A DNA stretch of 64,000 nt from Didymodactylos carnosus. Taxonomy: Eukaryota > Rotifera > Eurotatoria > Philodinida > Philodinidae. The position numbers were made by a program, and so were the translations under genes. Location: positions 1 through 64,000 of the forward strand of contig CAJNOQ010000080.1 in NCBI GenBank assembly GCA_905250885.1. Reading direction: 5' to 3'. Below, piece by piece: positions 26,175-39,861 of the stretch (positions are counted from its first letter, which is position 1; each line of letters opens with the position of its first letter). Below the pieces are notes generated by a model. It was not told where the DNA came from. It was given only the letters and a program-made list of their open reading frames with translations, and made no database searches.

Positions 26175-29100
26175 TAACTTGACTTAACGGTTATTTTGTT
26201 TATGATCTACTTTGAAGGTTATGTGTTCACCTGTTCTAAAGCTTATGTACTGCGTTGTCCTTCAGATAATTAGTAAGTGGATAAGGAACAACTGAAGTAT
26301 TTGAGTAGAAGAACTTTGCGCCAGACTAGCCTTTTGGTCAGAACTACAGTTTAATATGCTGTAAAAAGAAAGGATGTACAGCTTTGATGATTTTGTCGAT
26401 TCTTAGGCACCGATTATCGATATTCTTCCTTCGTCCAATAAGGATTCGCGATAATAAGAATCGGTTTTATGTTTTCTTTTTTGAATATTTTGATCTAAGA
26501 AACTTTAACGGTAAAGTGATTTCATCAACAAAATTTATTCCTCAAAAAAAAAAAAAATTTTTTTTTTATTATAATAAAAATAATTTGGTAATCAAATTAC
26601 GTATTCGTATTATTTACTCACGTGTTTTAAATAGAAGAACGAGAAAAATTACGGACGAAATAAATTTCTCTTTTTTTATTGTCTAGAACGTAGACGATTT
26701 TTGAGTTATTAAACTCTAAATTATTTGTTTCAGTTCTCATGCCTAAAGGACGAAAAGAGAATATCAAAAACAATATTTATATGTTCATTACAGACAAATG
26801 AGTGAGCTTTGGACCTTTCTTTTTTATTTACTGTACACATTTTGTTTCTTTCTTTTCTTCAACAATACGTTATCGAAATGATGTTTTTATTCACAGAAAG
26901 AGAGAAAGTTGTTCGTTTCTCTTCTTCCTTCACCCTCCATAATACACACATACTATACTAAAATAAATGATTAGTATCTGTATAGCTTCTTTAGACAGAT
27001 GATAATTATTCGAGTTTATCATACGTCGTGTATTGATACGTAAAGAAGAAATGTTTTTTTTTTGTTATCATCAGTGTCAGTAATTTTCACAGAAGAAGGA
27101 TTTTCTCCAGGGTTAACAGATTAAGGGTAGAAAAAAGTAAGAGAAAGACAAAGACTCTCCTTATTTCGATATCTCTACTAATCGTACCAAAAAAGACATG
27201 CTAGTGTATCTTTTAGGGAGATAAAAACAAATTATAAATGAACTACATATTCTCTTCCATGCTATTTGTTTTTTATTCTAGTAGTAGTCGCATGCTTTAT
27301 CTGTAAGACAGTATTTACCATCTACCAAAACTTATCTGTTTTGTTTTGTTTGCCTTGGAAATCTGTTCGCACATTCTACTACAGTATGTTTTGCAAAGAT
27401 ATATAATCAAGTTTAAGTATTCCATTGAAAAAATTCACAGTCAGTTTAAAATCGTCATTTTCTCTAGATTATTGCAGCAAAATCAAAAAGCTTCGTTTTC
27501 TTCGGACCTGATAGTTTTTGACTGAAGATCAAAGTGAATGGCACATTACGATCATATATTCTATATATTAAAGAGTCTGATGTTTTTATTACTTGTCGTT
27601 GTGATAGGGGAGTGTCTGACAATTCGTTTACATTCATATTCTTTTTTCTCACCTTTCTTTTTATTGCATTGTTGATTTCAATACATGATGCTTATGGCTA
27701 TTTTTTAGATGTTTATATGAATGAATAAAAGGTATTATTTAAAATAGTTGATATTGGTGATTACATCTAGTCAATCAACGGTACTTTATACTATAAACGA
27801 GTAAGTGAACTTTTTGAATGAAAATTGCAAATGGAAGTTTCATCACTTAAAAAAATAAGAAATTGTCATATATCTTATGTAAGCTTACTTTTTGTAGAAT
27901 GAACCAATGTGTACGTGTGTATGTATGTGTGAGAGAGAGAGAGAGAAAGAGAGAAGAAATTAGTCTGTCCGTATATCAGTAGTGATTCTTAAGTATTCAA
28001 ATAGTCTCCATTTCTTATCAAATTTTTATATAGAGTAATGTAAATTGTAATGTCGATCATTGCGAATACTGTCTTTAATGTGTACGTACAGCTGTTGTTT
28101 TGTTTAATATTGATGTGTACATTATCGATATTAGCATGATGTTGTCAAATTAATATATGTAGAATGATTCCTATGATCCTTAACTTTCAATAGTTTTTTA
28201 AAAACTATAAATAGATAATGGTCATCAGATGTTTCGACAGTAGAAGACATATATAGACCCAATCAATCATCATTTTGGATATGTTCGTTGTGTGACTTTT
28301 TTTCATTTTGCTACTCATATATCCATATATCTGCCGTTGTAGAACGTAATCAGTGAAAATTGTATTCGAATTTGATTAAAATTTAGAGTTGAACACACCA
28401 CACCTCTGAAGTGTCAAAAAAGAAATTTAAGTATCCATGAATATATCAGTAGAACTTGAGGTCAAATTTTTCTTCTCACATGTTTTAACAACGCAAAGAA
28501 CGTGATAGTTATCTATTTTCTCTTCTTCTGGTCTCAATGTTAAATGAACTGAAACGACTGACTACTTCGAAGGTCATTGTCCACTCTTTTTGTTATGTGT
28601 TTAACAATTATTTTTAACACTGGAAAACAAGCATTTTTAGTTTAAAAAAAATGAAGGTAATTGAATAAGTCGATTAAAATCATCTTAAAGGTCGCGACAT
28701 TATCAATAGAAAAGTTATAAACTTTTTTTTTTACATATAATATACTTCGAATCACCTTTTTCATCCAATCCATCAAAATTCTCTAACTAATTTTGGACTG
28801 TAATAAAAAAAACATAATTAACTTTGTTAAGAGGCTTATTTTGTTTTCATTATTATTTGAGGTGAATTGAACGTGTATTATTTAATATATAACTGTTTTC
28901 TCTTTGATCCGTAATGTAAGACTATTATCGTCTACATTTTATTTGAAAATTAGTATTTGTATTAAGTAATATCGAACCATTTTCTTTTTCTATTGAACTG
29001 TAATTGATTCTGTCTCTAAACGAAAAGCACGAATTTCACTGAGAGGGATAATGTAATCGTTTACTTTCATCGCACCAGTGAAATCAAGGTTGTTTTTCTT

Positions 29101-29534
29101 CTTTTTTTTTCTTTTCATAAATATACTTTCTCATTCTTACTCTACAAACTATTCATATTGTTTTTCATCGATGAAAACTGTAAGTGTCTGTAGATTCAGT
29201 TATTTACTTTCAACATCTACTTGAACTATTCTAAAGAAGAAGACGAAAAAGTTTTCAAGTCTGCAGAACGAAATCAATACATCGGTTTTAATAAAACAAT
29301 AGTGTAACCATCATTGGTTAAAGAGAGTAAAGTTTAATAAGGATTGTCAACGTTTGAAAAATTATATAACAAAAAAGTTTATATTGATGATATTTTTATT
29401 CTTACAGGTACTATTTTATAACATTTAATTATGTGCAATCATCTAAAATCTATTTGGCGGTACTATTGAATTTATTATTATTATTATTATTCTTTTTCAA
29501 TTATATTTCGTTTATTTATTAACAATAATAAATA
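26175..29534. other. Intergenic DNA between MITE and PPTC7
   Basis: AT-rich, with homopolymer tracts near 26.55 kb and a (GA)n tract at 27931-27956. The open frames here are low-complexity and lack family motifs. The last few hundred bases before 29535 presumably contain the PPTC7 promoter. Confidence 0.5.
27931..27956. repeat. (GA)n microsatellite
   Basis: A run of GA units with one AAA interruption, preceded by imperfect GT repeats. Confidence 0.85.
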
Positions 29535-32500
29535 ATGCAATCATTAACAATTTGTGCCCGATTAATGGCGAGAGCCATTTGTGGTACAGAAGCTGAAAGT
29601 GTTCTTTATCATAGTATATTACGTTTATCCACTCAATCATCGTTACATTATATTCAACCACAACGAATTGCCTCATTACCGGGTATTAAACGTGGTTGTG
29701 TTCATCTAGTCACAGCATCATCCGGTTATTCAGGACATCATAAAACAGATACAACAATAATAAATGAATCAACAAAAGATTTAAAATGTTTGGATGTCTA
29801 TGGTGATGATGCATTTTTCATTACAAAGCATCGTATTGGTGATTTTTTAGGTAAATTGTTCACTAAACTATTTTTATATGTAACTACTATAATTGTTAAA
29901 TTTTTTTACTTGTAGGCGTTGCTGATGGTGTAGGCGGATGGAGAGAACATGGAATTGATCCATCCATATTTTCTAGTTCATTAATGGATGCCTGCAAAAC
30001 ATTAATTGATAAAAAATTAATTGATTTAGGACCATTAACATTGAAAGAACTTCTATCAATGGGCTACAAACAACTTCTTGAAAATAAACAATGTATTGTC
30101 GGTATGTATCAGCAAATTTTTTGTACATAATATTAATCACTAGGTTGACTTAGTTATTTTAATAAAAACTGGTCCATTACTTTACAACTGATTAGTAGCT
30201 GTTAGTATTTGAGTTGAAAAGACATCACTACAACGATCTCTAATTATGTATGCTTAAAATACATATTTTTCATTTAGGAAGTAGTACAGCTTGTATTGTT
30301 GCATTACATAAAGAAAAAAGTATCTTACATACAGCCAATTTGGGTGATAGTGGTTTTGTTATTATACGTAAAAATCAAATTGTCCATCGTTCACAAGAAC
30401 AACAACATTATTTCAATTCTCCATTTCAATTAGCTATTCATCCCACATTATCAGATCCTTTATTGATAGCTGACAGGTAAAAATAACAAGTGAACATACA
30501 TAAAAAAAAAGTGTTTAAATGAATATTATATAGAATTAAAAATGTAAAAAGAATTATCTGAGGTAAAAATAATGAGTCATTTTGCTAATACGTCTATGTT
30601 GCTTTTTCATTTTCATTGAGCTATGAAATTTACGTATATTTGCCGTATTTTTATTTGTTTTTGTTTTTCTAATGTTTTTAAAAAACATTCAGTTTTTTTC
30701 TTTCTGTATTTTAGTCCGGATTTGGCATCTGTTAGTTCATTTGATGTTAAAGAAAATGACTTTATTCTTGTTGGTACAGATGGTGTATGGGATAATTTGC
30801 CTGATACAGCAATATTGAATGAAATTATAAAAATCAAAGTAAGTCATATTCGAACAATTGTATCGTGAGTAGTTACTGGTTGTTGTTTGCGTTGTTTTTT
30901 ATTTTTACCGTTATTTTCTATTAGAGACGTTTTTGTTTGATCATAATCATTATCATCAAAAATACTGGATGATTGTTCATAATTATCATAAATAGAGTCG
31001 TTTAGTGAATCAGTTGTCACCCCACATAGGTTGCTTTCATCATCATCGTCATGGTGTGAATCAGATACACTTCTTGCACTAGAATGATATTGTTTTGGAT
31101 TTTTATCTAAAGACAGTGAAAAAGCGGTTTGTTAACAAAATTCATAGCTGGAAGAATCTACTAGTTGCTAAGACAATGTATCCAGCTTAGATTAGGGAGT
31201 GGAGCATGTATGTATATGCGTGTGTTAGAGATGTGCAACCCAATCTGATTCGGGTACGGATGCCGTTTTTTTAACATTTATCCGAAACCTGAAAGATTTT
31301 AGTAAAAAATACACAATTTTAGTTAAAATACATTAAATTTTAAAAGAGTTGCTTGAGAATGTAATGATAAGTTGATATATCCAGCCGAAAAACAAAAGTT
31401 TTTAGGTGGAAACCGAAAAGTAGAAAATTTTTAGGCTTAAGTCGGGTACGGGTAAAAAAAACATTTTCGTATTGCGTACCAGTCCGAAAACGGTACCCAT
31501 GCACAACTCTAGTGTAAGTAGAAATCCATCCCTTCGTTTGGATAACGTTACGTCAAAATTCTTTAAAAAAATGTTCACTTACTCAAACGTTTTTTAGAAA
31601 GTTTAAGCTAAGAAACTACTTTTTATGCAGCTGAGTGAGTTCTGACTAACTTTTGATCTTCATATTGTTAATGAATCTTGTTTTGAACAAAAAGTATGAT
31701 AAAAGATAAATAGACGGTAATGACAAGCTCTTTTTCAGCCTTGAATTAACTTAAAATATACAGTTACTTAGCAGACTTCCGATACCCGTCCATAATGTCT
31801 CGAAAACGTTGAATGTATTTCTGAAATAGTAGTTTAGATAGCATAAGATTGGTAATTATTTCAAGTATACAATATACATACTTTCGTTTAATTTTCCTTC
31901 ACTTTTTGATGAACGTATTTTCAATTGAATAATTGATGATGTATCATCTTGGTTTATATTTTTTTGAGATAATTTTGGTGATGATGTATCCATATCAATC
32001 ATTAATATAGAATCTAAATGATCATGAACAATTGGATTTGATTGTTTGTTAAGCAATAATTGTTGTTGATATTCTTCTTGATTATTTTCATTATCATTAC
32101 TAATAACTGTTTGAACATTATTTGTTTCCTCATTTGTTAATAGAACGGTAATATTTTTATTTGCATTTATAGTTGGTGTTCGTAATTTTGGTTTTTTAGA
32201 ATTCATACATGCTCTTTGTAGAATTATTTTAAGACGTTGTACGATACCTAATAGTGTAAATGTGAATAATATTAAAAATACAAGACCAAGCATCGGTGCA
32301 GCACCGATTAATGCTGCTCTTAACCAATGTGGTATAATAATGGACATGACTCGTAATTTGACACTTAAATAAAGAAGTAAAATGATGATTTGAACAATTT
32401 TTTTCAATTTTAATAATAGTATCGAAAATTAACAGTTGATAAGACTAGTTTCTACTGTATTGTGCTAGAAACAAAAGAACATTCACCTTAATGTACACAC

Positions 32501-33549
32501 ACACACACACACACACAAGATAATTATAACTCTATTATTAATATTTGTGTTTATGAAATAATTAACAATTCATGGTGTAAATATTTACGGATAACTTTTC
32601 CATATGTCGACATTTATCCACATGGACAGAATATCAGAAAGCGTCTAGTCTTCTAAAAAAAGAAAAGAACGCACCTCAGAGAGTTTCTTATTCTTTTTCC
32701 TTTTGCTTGTCTATAGTAGATAGAAAAGAAGAGTATGAGATTTTTTTTTTTTGTTATTCTCAGTTGTCGTATTTTCCTTACGTATTGTTAATGTCGAAAA
32801 TGTGAAACGATATCTGATAAATTGTAAAGTGATATATATTTTTTTTTGAGGTCTTTAATATTTTCGTAATAATCATCATGATTCTAACACTTTATATATT
32901 GATGCTTGGCATAAACATGACAGTATATCACAACAGACTGCTTTTTTTTTTATCGAATTGATTGATACACTGAAAGATGTTGCTCGTGTTATTTTATGTG
33001 TTTGAAACATTATTCTTTGAATTATTATATATTCGTCAAGAACAAGAGAAAAAAAGAAAAAAAATTGACGAAAAAATTCTTCTTCCTGTTTTTATTTTTT
33101 TTTGTTTTTTTGTTAAGATTTGTCAGTTTCTTCTAGTTTCGAATGAGAATACGATATAAAAATACTAATTTTTACAGAAAAAGAGAGAGAAAAAGACGCT
33201 TTGACTTTTGGCCTTAATTTTGTCATTTTTTATTCTTCTTTTAGAAACCAAACTTAGAGAATTTACAAAAAGCTGCACATGCCATATCAAAACGAGCATT
33301 AGAAAATGGTTTTGATCCACATTATATGTCACCATTTGCACGCAGTGCACGTCGATCACTAGGCATTAATATTACAGGTATAAAATTATCTTTCTAATTA
33401 GACATCAGAAATAAAAATTGAAAATAATTGACTTTAAAACGTTAAATATATCAATTGATTCTGTTCATTATTTTTTTTTATTTTTTTTGTTTTTAGGAGG
33501 AAAACCTGATGATGTTACCGTATTATTGGCTGTTGTCGTTATGTCCTGA
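29535..33549 (+). CDS. PPTC7: PP2C-type phosphatase PPTC7 (PTC7 homologue)
   Basis: Six exons (29535-29850, 29916-30101, 30278-30476, 30715-30838, 33245-33377, 33497-33549) join in frame to 336 residues; human PPTC7 has 304. Metal-binding and fold motifs of the PTC7 branch are all present: YGDDAFFITKHR, GVADGVGGWREHGIDPS, GSSTACIVALHKEKS, LHTANLGDSGFVIIR, HRSQEQQHYFNSPFQLAI, VGTDGVWDNLPD, HYMSPFARSAR and GGKPDDVTVLLAVV. PPTC7 is a Mn/Mg-dependent Ser/Thr phosphatase of mitochondria that controls coenzyme Q synthesis and BNIP3/NIX turnover. The basic N-terminal segment rich in Arg and Ser, with no early acid cluster, fits a mitochondrial leader. Intron 4 is 2,406 bp and hosts an antisense gene and a MITE, while the other introns are 65-240 bp. 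Confidence 0.94.
30844..32347 (-). CDS. Nested antisense gene: small single-pass membrane protein, unknown function
   Basis: Two exons (31882-32347 and 30844-31106, - strand) join in frame (donor GTATGT, acceptor CTTTAG) to 242 residues. The gene lies wholly inside intron 4 of PPTC7 on the opposite strand, and its stop codon is only 6 bases from the PPTC7 exon 4 boundary. The first methionine giving a clean start is at 32347 (MSIIIPHWLRAALIG). One strong hydrophobic segment (about residues 12-34) follows an N-terminus without charges, so it is a signal-anchor or cleaved signal. The rest is polar: a basic patch, Asn/Gln-rich spacer, then an acidic tail (HHDDDDESN, SSSIFDDNDYD) and a basic end (KNKKQRKQQ). 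I do not recognise the family. The frame-consistent splice across a MITE-bearing intron and the balanced amino-acid content argue for a real gene. Confidence 0.7.
31226..31511. mobile_element. hAT-like MITE inside the nested gene's intron
   Basis: A 286-bp non-coding insert begins TAGAGATGTGCAACCC and ends with the reverse complement of TAGAGTTGTGCATGGGTACC. TAGAGWTGTGCA-type termini are common in hAT elements. The internal GGGTACGG / CCGAAAACGGTACC words also pair. An 8-bp target duplication is not clear (flanks GCGTGTGT and GTGTAAGT match only in part). It sits in the intron of the nested gene and therefore also in PPTC7 intron 4. Confidence 0.6.
32495..32517. repeat. (CA)n microsatellite
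   Basis: Ten or more CA units within PPTC7 intron 4, upstream of the nested gene. Confidence 0.95.
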
Positions 33550-36500
33550 TAGTTAAAAAGTTAAAATTAAACTTTTTACGGTATTAATAAAATGAGTATT
33601 AATGTGATACAAATTAAACCGGCGAATATATATGTATTTTTAATTCAGGAATTTCTCAAATTGAATTCGTACGGAACATCAAAAAAGTAGACTGGTGCTA
33701 TTTATCTTTTGGACTTAGCATCATAACATGCAAAAATCTCAAATATATACCTTTTTATTATCCTTTTCACCCACAATCATAGATGCTAAAGTAACAAATC
33801 TAGTCGTTTAGTTTTGATCAGTAGTTTAAGACGTCTTTACTAAAAATATACTAGAGCATCTGTGAAGTATACATAGTTGTTTATTTTCCTACGTATAACA
33901 CATCGACTTTGAAAATAAAGGATGTGATATATATATACAGACGATGATGCACTATTGCAATAGGGAATTTGATTCTGATGACAGTTGTTCATTCAGACAA
34001 AAACATGCTGTTTCTTGGCGGGAAAAAATTATAGAAACACGTCATATGGTTCTGTTATTTCAGACTGTATATAACGTTAAAAAATATTATATAAATGACT
34101 GAAAAGATCGTTGTACCAGCTATATATTTTGTCAAAAAGAAAATTTGAAAACGAGTCCTGTTTTAACTTCATTAATTAAGTATAGAAGATTAACAGACTG
34201 GATTTCCAAAAACTTTTGAAAATAATTTAATCTCTACATATCACAAGTTGATTTCAATCATACCACTGTGATGAAGGTCAATAAATCTCTTAGTTTTGGT
34301 AGTTTTCTAAAAAAAAAAATCTGTTTTCTAAACAATGAAACATTGTTCAAAAACCAATGAAAGATATGAGAAAAGTTGCTTCTCTTCTGCTCCCGTTGTA
34401 GATGAGACTTCATTTTACAAAATAAGACGTTGTTCAATGCTCTATGATTCGAAAAAGATCGATTTTGAGTGTTGATAAGATTTAAGCTCGATTTTTGATG
34501 GAAAGAACTTTATTCAGTTCCGAACTTTAAGTGAATTGGGCAACATAGAGCAAAAATATAGTATATTTTTATCTAATTATAATTAGAATCAAATTCTGTA
34601 TTAGAATAGAGCATCATTGTTTGCATATGTTGATACATTTTATGTACTGTCCGAAGCTTGGTGGAAAATGTAGGAAAGGAAACAACTGCGTATACTAAAT
34701 TTTCTTAGTGCTATACGATAAGTTTTTAACAATTGTAATTCTCAAAACATATTCTTTGTTATATTTGTTTTCTCCTTTTTCTTTTTTATAACATGTAATT
34801 TCGTGTACGAAACGTAAGTACATGTATCCTGTTATCTTTTTTTTTCTTGCTTCATTTTATTTGAAATACCATGCTGATTTGTTTATTTGTTTGTTTGCGT
34901 GCGCGCGTGTGTTTTTGTTTTATTAACGTTTATGATATTGTTGTACGCAGACGCATCGCATGAGTTTTTCAATTTCCCACATTGGGAATGTTCAAAAAAG
35001 ATAACGTTTTTATTATAAACCTTTATAAAAGAAAATATTCATATATTGATTATAATAACAGATTTAAAGTAAGAAAAAAGTTATCTATGGTGTTCAATGT
35101 TTTTGATTCGAATGGAGATCTCTCACCCTCTGTCCTAAAAGTTTTTTGGACTATCTGTCAAATTTTTTGTATTTTTTCACTACCAACTCTTCATTTTTTT
35201 TACCACTGAATACCGATCAAAAAAAAGTTAATTTTCTTAGTGTCTAATCAAAAAGAATCAAAACTCTTGATTTTGTAAAAAGAAATGATGATTTTTGTTG
35301 TTCGACATATGTACAAACGATCGATGATTTAGGAGCTGTACACAAGTAATTCCAATCTGTTATAGGAGAGGTACAGTGGACCCTCAAGAAAAAGAAAAAA
35401 AAGAGAAAGAGAAAACTCGAAAGTAAAGAGAAAACCCTATGAAATGTGAGCTAGTAGAGTTTGACAATTTTTTCCGTCTTTTGCTATATGACGTTCGACG
35501 TCAACTGTCCAGCAGATTCAGAGAACTAAATCTTTTATTAGCAGAGACATATTACATTCTTTGAGGAAAGGCTGTCAGTGTGATGACTTTCTCTTTCTTC
35601 CCAACTCATCAAACTTTGCTAAAATATTCATCTGTATGTCATACATTTATTGTAGTTGTCTAAACCGAAATATAGATTTTTGAACATCTGATAGGATTTT
35701 TTGTAAATTCAAATTTTCCCTGTTGCAACTCTTTTTCAATTGACAAAAATGATGATATTCAGAATGTTATCGTTGAATCACGTATGATTGTTACCAGAAT
35801 GTTATCTTTTGTGAAGAAAAAACACCTATCAAAAAGTTTTTAGCATTGATACACATACATACATTCTTCAAAGATAATTATTTCAAAAAGATTGAGTTTT
35901 CTCCCGAAACATTTTTTATCAACGCAATTTTTCGAAAATCTTGTCGAGTTCACTGACTTCTATTATTGGAGATATAATACGTAAATTGTACAGATTTGAT
36001 TTTAGATGGTTGAAAAGTTGAGTTCTGAAAAATCAGTCTCCACTAAAACGGCTGCCATTCAAAAACAAAAAGATATTGGGAGTTGATTCTTGCGTTATTC
36101 GAACGGACATGAATAACGCTTCATTTTTATCTATAACAAGAAATCCAGTGAAGAGGTGTCTATTCAAAACTTGGATCGAGACAAAAACCATATTGCGCAT
36201 GACTTTTTCAGGTTGCAGTTGGAGGCTTTTACTTCCCTCATAGAGTAGTAGAAAAGCCACTAGGTGAGTTTTGGTGGCTGATATTTCTATATAAACTGAT
36301 CGAAGCTGCATAAATCACTCCAGAAGAAGTTGCAAAAGTTTACTTCAACCATAAGGAATGTCTCGAAAATTTGACATAGAGGGGATCTAAAAACGAAAAA
36401 TAGTGGATAGCGTTGTTTGTATACGTTTCTTAACATCATTTCAAAAGGAATATTAGTTCTACTATAGTAGTTCACCGTTATTATCAAATATCAAATATTT

Positions 36501-36654
36501 TCAAAATTTAATCCAAGAATCTTTTCTTAAAATACAATAAAACCTAAAGATTATTCTCTGATTTTTTTTCAAATTTTTATACTATTTTTTCTAGCATAAA
36601 AATAAAATCTGTTTGTATTGCTTAGTTTTTACCTCATATTTTAGAACAGTAAAA
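33550..36654. other. Intergenic DNA between PPTC7 and caspase
   Basis: About 3.1 kb with no supported gene. Open frames near 34.98 and 36.0-36.5 kb lack splice continuity and family motifs. A GT-rich stretch lies near 34.88-34.92 kb. Confidence 0.5.
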
Positions 36655-39088
36655 ATGACTCAATCTCAACCATCAACGTCAATATCGGAAGCGTTTATTG
36701 AGGATTGTAGATTGACACTAGGTCAGTGGGATGCTGGAAATATTGAAACATTAGGATTATTATTTAAAGATCAAAGTAGTTGTCCACAATTATATAACAA
36801 TGATGCGTTACGCAAGGAATTTCAATCATTGTTAGATTTTGATTTGAACAAGCACAATGATACACCAATGATGCGTATTACTCTATCCGTAATGATACGA
36901 TTTAAACATGTTCATCTTTGCGCAGATGATTTCTATCGTCAAATCTATTTACGATCGTCCACACCACCATCATCGAATACTCGATTATTTTCAATTCAAC
37001 AAGAGCTAAGTGATGCCTATTGTTTTCTATTAGCTCAAGTAGATAATGAATTAACGGATCCAATGTTACGTAATTTACAATTTTATTATGCTATTCAACA
37101 ACCATCTATTGATTCTCTGTTAACATTGTACAATGTATTATCCCGTCAAAATTGTCCATATACATTAGAACATTTTTTTAATGATTTTGGAAATTGTTAT
37201 TATGTTACAAAAAGTCTAATCAAAATATATCAGTTGGTGGAAAACTTTAAAATATTTATCAAGAAATATAATAAATTTTTAGAAATGTATCAGAATGACA
37301 AATTAGGTATAACAGAGACGAATGATCGAGAAACGTTAATATCTACAACGGCAGCACAAGACAATCATGAAAAATTAAAAAGTATGTACAATTATCAAAT
37401 ACATATTTTTTTAATGAGATTAAAATTGGATTAAGTTTAATATTTATTTTTAAATTTAGATAATATTCCAAAAATTCAGCCAGTACCTAATCCAGTTCCC
37501 GTTCAAAACAATCTCTCATTACAACAATCTCAAACAATTATACCAAAACAAGGTTTATGTGTGATAATTAATATCGTTAATTTTAGTTCAAATGTATATG
37601 AAACAACAAAACGAGCCGGCTCAGAAAAAGATGTTGCTTTGGTAGATAGTATATTTAATGCTATGAATTTTACAATATTAATATGTGAAAAAGATTTTAC
37701 TAAAGATGATTTGGACAAGGCAATGCATCAGATCAAAACGTCTGAAAAATATAAACGATATGATTGTTTAGTGTTGTTTATTATGTCACATGGATTACTT
37801 CATACTGTATTTACAGCCGACGCACAAACAGTTTATGTGAGAGATTTAATAATGGATTTTAATGATTCTTCTAAAACTTCAATATGGAACGGTAAAACAC
37901 GTTTCTTTTTTATTCAAGCGTGTCGTTCTGTTCCACAAAATAATAAAACTTCAAATATGTCGTATAATATCACTGATAAACATTTATCACCGAATATGTT
38001 GGTGGCATTTTCTTGCAGCGAAGAAGAAAGCTCAAAACGAAATCCCAATATTGGAAGTATTTATATCCACATATTGTGTATTATGTTCTATATGTACAGT
38101 AAAATGTAAGTAAAATCGAACACAGTAAAGTATCAATAATATGATGTGGTTATATATCGTAGCTACTATTTTGTTGTGAATTTCTGAAAATAACTATCAA
38201 CCGGTTCTTACACAAAAATATTTGCGTTGTCATCTTAAAAGTGAGAGTCTAGGTCAGGAATCATCAGTTGTCGAAGCACCACTTTGTTTTGTCAACGTCT
38301 ATCTGCATTAGTTATAATATTTTAAATGTCATTTTGACGTCATCTTTCCGTTCTCATAAGAGCAGTGGCGAACTAGCGCCGTACTCCAATTGATACAAAA
38401 TTAAGAAACGGAAACTATAATATCAAACTAATTACTTCCTGAATAAGTTTTAGTGCGGTACTTATCTGTTAGAAATAAATATACAAAAAGAGAATTCGAG
38501 GTATGTCTTATCTGTACATAATCTATCTTTCGTCAAAACTGCAGTCAAATCTAAATTTTCTCGCCAAGCAATAGTCTTTTTCTAGTCGAAATTTAAATAG
38601 ATTTACTCTTAGATGAGAAAAATACTGCCTCTAAATTGGTAGTCGATCTTATCAGAATTCAGAAATTTTTTTTCCACTGTAACTGACACTACAGTTCGGC
38701 ATAACATTTTTTGTTTTTGATTCTATTATGACTAAAGTGTTCAAAATGCTATTGTTTTAGAAAACCAGTTGATAAAATTCTTGAATTAACTGCTGAATAT
38801 CTTAAAAGAGCCAATGAAAAATTAGTAGAATTATATCCGGGTGAAAAAGCACATCGTTTAGATCAACATCCAAAATATGTCAGCTCTTTGAGGGATAGCG
38901 TATATTTCTCTGAGCGTTGTTTAGTAAGAAGAATTCAATATTTAACAGACTTTAATTATGCATCATTAAAAATTCCCTTAGCGTTATGGACCGAAGTTGA
39001 TCATTATGTGAAAACAAAATTGATTTATGATACAAAACCAAACCACCACAGTGATTACTGCACCGAATGTCGATCGCATAAAGGTTGA
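36655..39088 (+). CDS. Caspase with long N-terminal prodomain
   Basis: Three exons (36655-37381, 37460-38105, 38761-39088) join in frame to 566 residues. The first 240 or so are helical with no named motif; the spacing of Leu/Phe residues loosely recalls death-effector-type folds, but I cannot confirm that. A Pro/Gln linker leads to the peptidase C14 domain at about 275: CVIINIVNFSS, KRAGSEKDVALVD (first S1-pocket arginine), YDCLVLFIMSHG (catalytic His) and RFFFIQACRS (catalytic Cys; the usual form is QACRG). KRNPNIGSIYIHILC replaces the common SWRN..GSWFIQALC and keeps the Arg. The p10 end has QHPKYVSSLRDSVYF. Caspases cleave after Asp in apoptosis or signalling, and a long prodomain suggests an initiator type. 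The second intron (655 bp) is long for this window. Confidence 0.87.
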
Positions 39089-39861
39089 GTTTCTCATTGT
39101 TGATAATTTTGCTGTGATGTAATTTAGTAAGCAATTACTTGTTAAAAAATGACTTAAATATATATATATATACTCCTCAATATACGTTTAAAATATTTAA
39201 AAAGCTATTGTTCAATCACTGAGAGTTCATTGTTCAGTTTATGGAATCTGTCGCTCTTCTAATACTTTTTTCAACGTCTCCAACAAATTTCTTATGAAAT
39301 ACGATTGTCTAAGATATTGTGTAACTTTCTGCCATAAGATCTTCCAAGCAAGTACGACTCATCTGTGCAGTGTAAATTTGATAGATAGATATATAGTGAT
39401 CTAGAATATGTATAAGAAACATGGTTAAATAAGACTTCATCCTCCCACTCCAATAGTCTCACCTATACTAGAGATTGAAAAGAAAAAGATACTTTTTAAA
39501 AGTATCTTTGAAAAGAGTTAGGTACAGAATTTTTGAGATTTTCTGTTTTTATAAGTTCTTATTATAAGATTTTACAAAATCTAATGTAATCTGGGAATAA
39601 AATCTTCTATGATTTTGCAAGATCTTCAAAATTTTTTTGATCTAGATAGCACTGATTATAACCGGGAATTAGAGCAAATGGTATCTCACCGTTTTTTTGT
39701 TTGTGCTATATAGCCCGTAACTTTCATGAGCTGAAGTGAAAACTATCCGCCATAAATTCCTTTGCCTCTTACTCTTGATGCATTTCAATTAATCTTTTTT
39801 TTATAGATAGAATAGTGTCCCTTTTTTGATAACTTAGTGATTGAATATTTTGAACCGACTA
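39089..39861. other. Caspase 3' flank with hairpin words
   Basis: AT-rich flank. A perfect hairpin of AAAGATACTTTT and its complement lies at about 39484-39509, followed to 39.66 kb by repeated AGATTTTRYAAAATCT-like words. No element ends could be defined. Confidence 0.4.

Noticed and set aside
26384-26686. 100-residue plus-strand open frame
   Set aside because: Lys/Phe/Ile/Arg-rich translation across A and T homopolymers, with no motif or splice context.
32348-32407. Upstream extension of the nested gene's frame
   Set aside because: The longer frame begins at a TTG, not an ATG; the first real ATG is at 32347.
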